From: Coniochaeta sp. PMI_546
Lineage: Eukaryota > Ascomycota > Sordariomycetes > Coniochaetales > Coniochaetaceae
NCBI GenBank assembly: GCA_021432605.1
Contig: MU271147.1
Location: 1,302,001-1,366,000 of the forward strand
Direction: 5' to 3'
DNA length: 64,000 nt
Shown: piece by piece, positions 55,106-64,000 of the stretch
How the letters are laid out: each line of letters opens with the position of its first letter
Numbering within the stretch: position 1 is the first letter of the stretch
Position numbers and translations under genes: made by a program
Notes under the pieces: model-generated
Told to the model about the DNA's origin: nothing
What the model saw: only the letters and a program-made list of their open reading frames with translations
The model's database searches: none

Positions 55106-57004
55106 TTACAAGGCGGCAACGAGAGCCATGACGGCGAGGGCCAGACCGAAGCCAGCGCTGACGCGGTGGCTTGAGCTGACGGTGACGATGCCAGTGGCTG
55201 ATGGCTTGGGGGTGAAGCTGCCGGTACCGGCAGGCGGGGCGGTGATGAGAGTGCCAGCAGTCTTGGTAGTAAGAGCGGCGGCAGCAGTCGTGGTGACGGG
55301 CACGAGGCCGACGGAGCTAGCACTGCCGGTACCAGTGGTGAAGGCGACGTTGGGCACGGTGATCGCGGTGCTGACGACAATGGTCGAGCTGGAGCTGGCA
55401 ATGGTCGAGCCGGCAGAGTCGGTGCAAGGGACGACAGTGGTGGCCTCGACGGTCACTGTGGTGTAGACGGGAGCCAGAGAAGAGGTTGCTGTCGCGCTGA
55501 CGGTGACGAAGCTGGTGACGGTAGCGCCAGTGGCAATGGCAGGGTTGGAGGGAACATAGGGAGCACAGATGCCCTGGAAGAAGATGACAGCCTCGGACAC
55601 GATCTGAGCTGTCTCGCCGTGGGCGTAGATGCAGTTGAAGATGTTCTTGACGAAGATCTCATCGGGGCAGTAGCAAGCCGAGTCAGAGTTGTCGGAGCAG
55701 CCGACGCTGAACAGGAAGGTGTTCAGGCACTGAGGAACAACATTGGGGCAAGGGAGGGTCTCAACAGCAGTGACAGATGTGGTGGTAGTCGTACCCACAG
55801 CCTCGGTGTTGCTAGAAGTCTGCGCGACCTCAGAAGTAGTCTCAGCCGCAGAGGTGGTCTCGGCAATGGAAGTAGTCTCAGTGGCCTTTCCAGTGGGCTT
55901 GGTGTTGGTGTGGACAGTTGTGCGAGTCTCAGTGACCGGGCAGATGGTGGTTGACACAGCGACGGTGACAACCGTGGTGGTCACCGAGCGGGCCGGGCAG
56001 TTTGTGACAGTCTCAGCGCAGCTAGTGATGGTAGAGACAAGGGTAGTGAAGACAGTCGATGTGCTCAAGAAGCTTGTGACGAAAGTGCTGGTATGCTCGC
56101 TGGTAGTCTCACTTGTGACCTCGCTGGTGGTCTCCTTGATGCTCTCAGATGTGGTCTGCTGGACGAACGATGTGGTACCATTGCCAAAAGGCGGCAATGT
56201 AGTTGTGGGCGGCGCCGTGGTGGCAGGGGGAGTGGAGGTCTCAACAGCGGAAGTGCTGGATGTAGTCTCAACTGCGGTGGTAGAAGACGAGGTGGTCTCG
56301 ATGCCCTTGGTCTCAGACGTCGTAGTGGCCACGGACGTGCTGGTTGTCTTGGTCGAAGAAGACTTTGTAGTCGTCTTGGGAGGCTTGGTGCTCGAAGAGC
56401 TGCACTCGAAAGAAATGGTGTGAATGTCAACGCTGCAGGTTGGCTTCGGCTTGTTGGGCTGGGGAGGGAAGACAATGGTCACGTTCTTGGCGCCACCGCA
56501 CTGGTCATTCTTGATAGTGCTACCGGACTTGGAGCAGCTGGAGCGATGCTTGCAGGTAGAACCGTCAGGCATGTCATAGTGAAACTCCAAGTCGCAGTCA
56601 AACTCGGGCTTAACGCCAATAGAACCCAGGGAGAACTTGTCGATGTTGGCACCGCAGCCAAAGGAAGGAGACTGCTCCTTCACACTGCTGCAGGAACCAC
56701 TGATCTTCTTTCCGTTTGTACGAGGTGCAAAACGCTTGTTGTTATCCGACCCGCAGGTGAAACCCTTCCAGTTGAAGTTATTGTAGCTGGAGAAGCCGCC
56801 AAAACCGAGGTCGGAGAAGTCGAAGCCAGAACTCTGCTTGTCTGTGCACTTGTTGTCCGTGTTACCCGGGCAAGAAAAAGGGCTAGCATCTTTGAAGCCC
56901 TGCAAATCTGTTAGCATTGGAAGTATGGACGAGGCGTGCGCCGAGGATCTTACAGTAGCAGCGGCAGTTGCTGCCAGGGCAAGGATAGTGAATGTGTTCT
57001 TCAT
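55106..57004 (-). CDS. CFEM-like GPI-anchored cell-wall glycoprotein
   Basis: Minus-strand exons 57004-56954 and 56899-55106 give 614 aa. The intron (GTAAG ... CTAAC ... CAG, 54 nt) is a multiple of three with no stop, so the frame also reads through it. Parts: signal peptide MKNTFTILALAATAAAT; a Cys-rich N-terminal domain (GFKDASPFSCPGNTDN to about residue 190) with conserved-looking spacing; a long Thr/Ser-rich, O-glycosylation-type stalk; a CFEM-like segment at about 400-470 (LPCPNVVPQC ... VGCSDN ... ACYCPDE ... FNCIY ... GICAPY) in which I count seven Cys where eight are usual; a second Ser/Thr stalk; and a hydrophobic GPI signal (FGLALAVMALVAAL). CFEM proteins act in heme or iron capture, adhesion or host interaction. 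Confidence 0.85.
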   Translation of the reverse strand: MKNTFTILALAATAAATVRSSAHASSILPMLTDLQGFKDASPFSCPGNTDNKCTDKQSSGFDFSDLGFGGFSSYNNFNWKGFTCGSDNNKRFAPRTNGKKISGSCSSVKEQSPSFGCGANIDKFSLGSIGVKPEFDCDLEFHYDMPDGSTCKHRSSCSKSGSTIKNDQCGGAKNVTIVFPPQPNKPKPTCSVDIHTISFECSSSSTKPPKTTTKSSSTKTTSTSVATTTSETKGIETTSSSTTAVETTSSTSAVETSTPPATTAPPTTTLPPFGNGTTSFVQQTTSESIKETTSEVTSETTSEHTSTFVTSFLSTSTVFTTLVSTITSCAETVTNCPARSVTTTVVTVAVSTTICPVTETRTTVHTNTKPTGKATETTSIAETTSAAETTSEVAQTSSNTEAVGTTTTTSVTAVETLPCPNVVPQCLNTFLFSVGCSDNSDSACYCPDEIFVKNIFNCIYAHGETAQIVSEAVIFFQGICAPYVPSNPAIATGATVTSFVTVSATATSSLAPVYTTVTVEATTVVPCTDSAGSTIASSSSTIVVSTAITVPNVAFTTGTGSASSVGLVPVTTTAAAALTTKTAGTLITAPPAGTGSFTPKPSATGIVTVSSSHRVSAGFGLALAVMALVAAL

Positions 57005-59849
57005 GGTTACAGTTGTACTTGAAAATGTACAGAAACGGGAAGCGACGTTTTTTTGGGTGTATCCAGACAGCGAGTGTGTGTTATATGTTCAGTTCAGCAG
57101 GCCAAAGCTGCTTGTGGTTTGAAAGTGGGAGAGAGTGATGACAACTCTGAAAGAAACGAAAGGTGAGAGCAAAGAAGCGAATGACTCTGACTCTCTTCAA
57201 GAGGGTAAAGGAAATATGGGTGATGTATTGACAGGACAGTAGTATGAACAGTTGGTGAACGACAGAGCAAGAGAGGACGGAGGGGGGAGGCCAAAGGAGT
57301 CCTGATATATGACCTCGAAATGGACGGGCCTCAGCCACTTGGACGAGACGGTCCATGGGTGAGGTCACAAAGGGACCCTGGCAGGGTCGATACGGCGTTT
57401 TCTGATGGTGGATTCAGTAGGGTGTGCACTGAGCACTCGCAGTACTGTGTAACCATCAAAGCAGGGGATTCTCGGTCTTCTTTGATCCCATGTATGCCCC
57501 ACTGCTCGATACAACATCGACGTTGTAGGTCCAGCTTTGTTCGCGTCTCTTAACGACCAGGCGGCTCTTAAAAGCCACTTGACGAATGGACCAGTAGCAT
57601 TATCTCCTGAACGGCTGCATTCGGGCCCACTTGAGCCTGACGGAAGAATTGTGAGAGTCACATCACAGATGGGTTTCGTTCTAGTCGCTGGTACTGAACG
57701 TGGCAACTGTGCGCAGCGTCAAGAGAAAGAGCAATCTTCACGTCGTAGCAACGAGTTAAGCTAGCTAGTCGTGAGATGGAATAGACGAGGTCGGAGCTTA
57801 ACAGCCTCCACTCCAGCGATACGTCGTTTGGTGGCTGTCGCGCGGCTCCCGGGGTTTTGGCCTGACCAGGGTCGTCGCTTTTCCACCACTGCAGGGGTGG
57901 TCCATCGCCCCTTCCCCATTTCCAGGGGCAGCCAGTCTGGCCCCGCCTGACCAATCGGTTGCAGGCGCATCGCCAATTCGAGAACTCACTCTCTAAAAAC
58001 AACTGCGCTAACCAATTAAAAACATGGCCGGCCATGAGCTGGCCAGCTCCTCTTACGGATGACAAACGATGCGGCCAAGGGCTCCCGCGCCTGCAGCGTG
58101 CATTGCTGTCCTCCGCTGTAGTGTACTCTCTTGGCCTTGCACGAACAGCACAAAGACACGGATCGAGACGTACCGCAGCTGTCATGGCTGCTATATTCCG
58201 GTATTCCAAGTTTAGAGGCCAACTCTGTGCGACCGGCCAGAGGCAAGCCTCAGCTGGTATCTGGCCCTAAGAAAAGAGACAGAAAGACTCCCAGCGCATA
58301 AATGGTGAAGTGGCTCGCCGCCCAAGCATCAACTTCTTTTCGTCGTTATTGCCCGATTGGACTTCTCGAGAGGAAAATCAATGCATCGTCAACTCTATAC
58401 TAGTGTACCAGAGTAGGAGAGGGAAGGAAGGTACTTGGAAAACTACATCCTGAAACTGCTCTCGGAGCTTTCTGCTCAGCCACGAAAAGGGCACTAATGC
58501 AGGTACCTGATACCCTTGGACCACGCCGCTGAATGCAACTCCAACAACCCCTGACGTCGGTGGGCATTGACCAGAACCAATCAAGCAATCCACTCGTACA
58601 GAGTTGCAAACGTGACGGAGCAGACGGTCTCGACCATGAGCTTAAAGTGTAGATCCGGACTGCATATCGTCCAAAGACCTCTGAATGCGACCGGGACTGT
58701 CGATCCTGCCTTCGATCTTGATGCTTCTTTTGAGATAATGTTTTTGGCAGCGATGGACGCCTTGGAGGAAAGCAACGAGGAAGTGTAAAACTCAAGTTCA
58801 CGAGACCCAACGTGACATGCCCCTTGGTGATGGCGTCCGGGCCAACAGCGGGTGGCGAGTTTTGAGTTGGATTCCGGGTTCAAAGCTAGCCCAACGAGGC
58901 ATCGCTACCTCTTGGCGTTGTGTTGAATATGGAAAACTATCCCGCATCGGATCCCCGAGGCGGCCAACATGCTGGATTCGGACCTGGTTGGCCATGTGCT
59001 CTCATGCGCTCAGACTTCTTTTAGCAAAGTATCCACTGGAATGGAGTTCTGAGCATCTCGATGCTAACGTGCCGCCGACCGAGACCCGAAATGTCGAGTC
59101 TGTTGGCCTCGACCTGCTATTGCCAGTGTTGATGAGCATGATCACTGACAATTTGTCCCAAACGACCCGATAGTTGGCCACCTTCAGGTCAACGCTCTAG
59201 AAAGAATCTCAGTTTGAGACATTCACCGAATCAAACTGCCCTACGCATGGAGCGCGCAGCTTTTTTTGGGCAGGTGGGAGAAGTGACGCGACAAGGGCTG
59301 GCGGCTCTGCGAGGAAAAGCGGAGCCAGGAGGTCTCTCACACTTCAACAAGACGGCCAACTGTTTCACGTTTCAGCCACCGCACCGCAACACGAGGAAAG
59401 ATAGACGAGTGCTTCATACTTCGAAGCGCAGACTTGTCTATACTAGTAATAGGGCTACTACTACCCAAAACACCTGCTTCGGCATATGGTTGACACTGCA
59501 ATTTCCCTTCTCGCCTTCACGGTGTTCAGCATCGGCACCCGTACCGGGGGATAGATCGATCGTGTCCGGTGACGACCTGGAATATCTCGTCCCACTGCTC
59601 CACGAGATCCAATACCAGGGAGTACCCAGGTGAATCATTTACATCGAGCGTGGCGGCGCAGAGCTGCGAAAGACAGCAGTCATAAATGTCGCATCGCAAA
59701 GCTCTATGGACCTGGGGAGGGGTTATTTGAGTGAGACTGGTAGGTAAGGGGGAGGAGCAGGTCTCGAGTACATTCGAAGCAACCTCAGTTCCAGTCAGTC
59801 CAATATTGTGCTAACATCCCTTCATAGTATCTAGAGTTATGATCTGCTA

Positions 59850-60392
59850 GTGTACTATGTCACGATGTCCGTGCCGTCCGTGCCCCGATGCGGTCAGACA
59901 ATGAATGATTACTCCATGCAGGCTCAGATGAACCATTTTGGCACTTCGTTTACCATCATATTGATGCTAAGACGAATTTTATGTCGACGGCCTCGCTTGA
60001 GAATTACACTGCACCATCTAGGTGCCGATACGGACGCTCTCGACCTCCCCTCCTGGATTCCATCCAGCTTGTACAAAGGCGAGCCCTCTGATGTACAAGT
60101 AACCAGGTCAGGACTGATGTCCCAAGTGGTTGTACATTGTTGCTCTTGCGCCACGTGGAAGAGCCATGGCAGCTCCTCGGTCGCGGATACTCGCTTCAAG
60201 TACGTCACAGGCTACCAGGGACACTCTGGGCTCGACGCCGTGCCAGCCACCTTGGCGGGAGAGCAAACCGAGATTTTTTGGAAGTCCAGCGAAATCGAAA
60301 TAGTTGACGACATGATACGATGCTATGTACAGCCTACAGTACAGGTCCTTTTCACAACAAGACATTCGATAGGCACGGAAGAACCATATTAG
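59850..60392 (+). pseudogene. possible relic of a HET-domain (heterokaryon incompatibility) gene
   Basis: A 180-codon frame that includes HHLGADTDALDLPSWIPS, which resembles the HLG...LPSWVPDW segment found after the HET domain in fungal incompatibility proteins, preceded by a DYS...F segment in the right relative place. No intact HET motif block is found upstream, and codon use is poor, so it is most likely a decayed fragment. The resemblance is short and could be chance. Confidence 0.3.
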
Positions 60393-62649
60393 CTGTTAAG
60401 GACTTTACAAGAACTGTGATATGTGCCGTGACTATGTTCCCACTTGTACCTGATCCACTTCGGTTGCACTAAGTACCTTACAAGTATGTACCACAACTCC
60501 AGATGACCCTTATTCGTCGTCGGTCCACACTGATGATGACCTTCAGGTTATCGCCATCCACAAATCATGCCAACAGGCCACTGCTAAATTTGAAGAAATG
60601 AGGATTATAAACCACAAAAGATCATAAGATGCGCATGATCGGCAGGCACAGTTCCCCAAACCGGGCTGAGTTCGGACTGCCGCTGCCGTCCTCAAATCCC
60701 GGTAAGCTCGATCTGGTCTGTGCTGTGATGGTGATAGCAGCACCTTTACCCCGTGTTTCGAATTTCAAGGTATCTTCAACTTCACACGATGGAGCACTGC
60801 AGACACGAGAAAATGTCATTCTGTCAACCATCACACTTAGGTTGCCAGAAATCTATCCAGCTTCATTGTCTCGTTTGTTGCGGCCGAGTTCTCGTTCGCT
60901 TAAGCCTTGGGCTCTCGAGCAACAAGATTAATGGCCCCATGGTGACCGAGCCGAGATGCTCTTCACGGTTAGCCGATCGCGATCCACTCAAGAGGCCCGC
61001 CCGACCCAAGGAGCAGGCTAGCCCGAAAAGAGATTACAGGGCTATCCTTGCGGACTTCAGGGTTAACGTGGTAGGGGTTGTTCTTAACGTTTGTTTCACA
61101 CGTTGCACCGCCTCGATTTACAACTCACAGTCGTGAGCGATGGACATGCCCGAAATGGAGTGACGATGCAACTTCGACGCAGGACTCTGGACTTCTCTCT
61201 ACTCAATCTTGGTCACAGTGACTGTGCGTCGGGTTTCGATCACGCTGGCGATGCTCATATCTTGCAAAAAGCTTGCACACGAAACTCAGACCAGGAGCCT
61301 CCCAGACCTGTGGTCGAAACAACATCGTGTCTGGATTGTGAATCTTAGCCTCCCAAACCACCTCTCCCACTACTTAGGAACTAGGTAGAACCTAGACTGT
61401 TCGTATTCAAAGTACAGAAGCTTCTCCGCATCCATCCTTTCGCCTAAACATCGCCATCTGCGCCTCGCATCTTTATGCCGCCCGATCAACATGCATGATC
61501 AAGCCGAAGTGCAGACCAAGACTATCCTAGCTTCCCATCTTCATGCGTTTCGTCCAATCGTAACTATATCCTTCTCGACGCTACGTCGGTTAACGATGCC
61601 GACATATTAAGGGACTATCGAGATGTACGCCGCGGACTGGAGGTAGAGATCATATCCCGTACCGTCGCCATAGAAAATATGCGTGCAGCATACACATTGT
61701 TAGCCTATGCACCGTGACCTGTGGTAAGCGTATGGCCTGCGACCCAGGTTGAAAGATCCCACAAAGGTAGGGAAGCCCAAGAAATCCACATCCCGCCGGC
61801 TCTCCTTTGAACAAGCTACCACGAGTTTATTCATACTATGTACACGTGTACCTTATTTAGGTTGACGGAAGCGGCTTCATCGCTGAACTCTGAGAGCCCA
61901 CCCACATTTCGGGCCTGTTTTTTATGCTTGTCCTATTCTTCACTTACCTGGTTTGCTTTACCCCGTTCTCTACCTCTGTGCAACCCAGCATAAACTATTA
62001 GAATGCTGCCTATTCACTGATTTCTGTCATTCTTTGCTTATTTTCCAGGCTCAGCATCCTACTATGATCCAAGGGTACCGGCGGCTTCGATGAACTTGAG
62101 AAAAAAGTACCTAGCACCATCAATACTAGACATAATTCTCAATACTGGCCGAGGGCTTGGAGCTCAGGGACTTGATGCTACACACGGTTAGCCTTCTCCT
62201 GGCGCAAGGACTACTACTTTAGATATTCTAGTACAGGCTGCACCATGCTTAGTTGCAAAGTCAACCCATGCTTCCACACATCAACGGGTCATGCGCCAAA
62301 GCATCTATGTCTTGAAAGAAACAAGAAGTTCCAGCGATAAGGGTGTCATTGGCTTCATTCTCGGTCCTGATGGCTTTTTTGTCGAATAAGTCGATCTATA
62401 ATCCAGGTAAAAAAAAAAAAAGGGGCGAGTCAAGGATCGAGACATATGAATGTCTCTCCCATAGCCTTTCGCTTTTCCCCTGGCTCTCTGATGCCCTCGA
62501 GACTCGGCAACATCAAGCATTGCAAAGCTAATCCCGAGATGCTCTTCGAGCTGTTGAGTGATTACGACATGTTGCTGTGGGTCAGTCGCGCGTACGACGC
62601 TCCGGCCATTCCGTTGTCACCGAGGACCTCCCTTTGGATATATGTAGCC

Positions 62650-62760
62650 TGAATACATATGGTTCACAGCCATTGGAGTCGTATCATATTACCGGACACG
62701 AGAATATATGCTAGTGAATACTTATGCTTTATGCAGCCACTAGAGTCATATAGATTGCTT
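62650..62760. repeat. imperfect direct repeat, about 66-nt period
   Basis: GAATACATATG ... CAGCCATTGGAGTCGTAT recurs about 66 nt later as GAATACTTATG ... CAGCCACTAGAGTCATAT. Two diverged copies only. Confidence 0.55.
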
Positions 62761-63504
62761 CGCTCATGAGTTTCGCCGCTACTACCCGACACATTTTGAG
62801 TTAGCATTGCCTATGCAAGTAGAAATCAGCCCAAAGCCCCTAGAAGACAGGAGCGTTATATATTCAATTGCAGGAAAGTCAGTATGCATCGTCTTACCCA
62901 TGCCGGTGAAGGAACAGTCGAGATGGCTGTTGGCCTTGTGGATGGTGACATCGGCGTGGCCGTATTCTGCTCAGCAGAGTCGTCAGAAAACGCGTGCTTA
63001 GAGATTCATGTGTGAATCAAAACCTCGAGCCTTTCCGCGACCAACGTTCTCAGCAAGACCTACCTTTCCTTAGGTCTACTAAGGTATGTAGTCCGCCTAG
63101 CAATTTGCTGTACGTACCGTGGATCCAGTTAGCACCTGGGATGAGCTCGCTCCTGCCCCGCCAAACTGCCCCCTCTAGCTTATCTTATCTCAATAACCAC
63201 GAGACTTTATGTCATCACCTGCCAAAACAGTGCCGAATTATCATGTTACAGATATCATTTGTCTATAATCGTCGGCAAGTAATCGAAGACGACAAATACG
63301 ACTCTCACGAGGATCCTCTGCTAGGGAAGCAGATCTAGCCATTGGACATTTCTCGACACGCCCGACTGTTCGTGACATCCATCCTTCACCTATCACGTGA
63401 CACTTCCTCGACGTGGAAAAAATTCGAGACGGGAACTGTACGCCTTCAGCAGTAACTCCCATACTGTCTGATCTCCATCATCCTCCATCGCCACATTCTC
63501 CAAA

Positions 63505-64000
63505 ATGACCGGACCTGAAGAGTCCCCATGTCGGATCCTGGTCATGGCCTCTGGCTTTGGCTCGAACTTCCAGGCTCTCATAGATGCCATATCCACGGGT
63601 CAGCTTCCGAATAGCCGCATCATCTCCCTCGTCACGAACCGGAGAAATGCACACGCAATTGTCCGAGCGGAACAAGCAGGTAGGGGCTCTCCCGTGCGTG
63701 TACATACATCATGCGACTAAATTTACGACCAGGCATTCCTTGGGATTACTTCAATCTGATCAGTAACGGGTTCTTGCAGAAGGGAGAAAAAGACGAACAG
63801 AAAGTAACTGAGGGCCGACGAAGATATGATGCTGCGTTGGCCGAGAGGATTCTATCGGCTGATAAGGAGAGGCCTGAGTTGATTGTTCTCGCTGGTTGGA
63901 TGCACGTCTTCTCAACTGCTTTCCTAGAGCCTATCGAAAGGGCCGGGGTGCGGATAATCAACATCCATCCGGCACTACCACGTAAGTTCTAAAATATCAT
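63505..64000 (+). CDS. ADE8: phosphoribosylglycinamide formyltransferase (GAR transformylase), 5' part
   Basis: Third step of de novo purine synthesis: formyl transfer from 10-formyltetrahydrofolate to GAR. Exons 63505-63679 and 63733-63981 are seen; a third exon lies beyond the window after a GTAAGT donor at 63982. N-terminal nucleotide loop ILVMASGFGSNFQALIDAI and SLVTNRRNAHAIVRAEQAG|IPW are diagnostic. LIVLAGWMHVFS and INIHPALP contain the catalytic Asn and His; the catalytic Asp falls off the edge. This is the single-function fungal enzyme (Ade8 type), not the trifunctional animal form. Confidence 0.95.

Larger units (their letters stand above)
57005..63504. other. 6.5 kb gene-poor region
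   Basis: The longest stretch without a convincing intact gene. The first 1 kb is the upstream region of the CFEM gene and includes a GC-rich block at about 57840-57970. The only protein-like hint is a possible HET-type relic near 59850-60392. The right third (61330-63500) is AT-richer and holds an A run at 62409-62421 and a short imperfect direct repeat at about 62650-62760. No tRNA, rRNA or recognisable transposon was seen. Confidence 0.5.

Noticed and set aside
57658-58209. 183-codon minus-strand frame near a GC-rich block
   Set aside because: Composition reflects local GC content; no family, no introns, and it lies in the upstream region of the CFEM gene.
1-64000. CRISPR arrays, rRNA genes, dispersed 5S rRNA, LTR elements
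   Set aside because: No regular spacer-repeat array, no 5S or rDNA core sequences and no paired long terminal repeats were seen on either strand.

Overview
The window looks like gene-dense nuclear DNA of a filamentous ascomycete (Pezizomycotina, most likely Sordariomycetes). The evidence is compact genes with short GT-AG introns (about 45-250 nt), C-ending codon bias, RNA polymerase III tRNA genes, and typical fungal families: a Zn2Cys6 regulator, a DHA1-type MFS exporter, a CFEM/GPI wall protein, a thaumatin-like protein, an HSPA12-type Hsp70 and regular ankyrin arrays. No species can be named from the sequence alone. All exon models below were built by hand from splice signals, branch-like motifs and reading phase.

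Left part (1-29600): mainly conserved housekeeping genes. In order: the 5' end of a class II myosin heavy chain (-), a ZFC3H1/Red1-like CCCH zinc-finger protein (+), a peroxisomal TesB acyl-CoA thioesterase ending in SKL (+), a glucokinase (-), an MFSD5-like transporter (-), two tandem tRNA-Gly(GCC) genes of which only one has an intron (-), an HSPA12-like Hsp70 (+), a thaumatin-like secreted protein (+), a small ankyrin protein (-), the Pol III subunit RPC11 (+), Mediator subunit Med31 (-) and an unrecognised coiled-coil protein (-).

Middle (29600-46650): gene spacing widens and accessory genes appear. There is a NAA50-like acetyltransferase with a canonical PCNA-binding (PIP) motif, a SAGA Sgf11-type zinc-finger protein, a PPIL1-type cyclophilin, a free-standing ankyrin array, an alpha/beta hydrolase, a flavin-reductase-fold protein with a basic nuclear-type tail, and a protein that combines a strong signal peptide with an HMG-box-like C-terminus.

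Right part (46650-64000): an MFS exporter, an eight-exon Zn2Cys6 regulator and a penicillin-acyltransferase-like (C45, Ntn) enzyme sit side by side and look like a small accessory module. A CFEM GPI-anchored wall glycoprotein follows. Then comes a 6.5 kb gene-poor zone with at most decayed fragments, and finally the 5' part of GAR transformylase, which runs off the right edge.

The strongest candidates for something new are the secreted HMG-box-like protein, the PIP-box NAA50-like protein, the acyltransferase/regulator/exporter neighbourhood, and possible splice-controlled peroxisomal targeting of the thioesterase.
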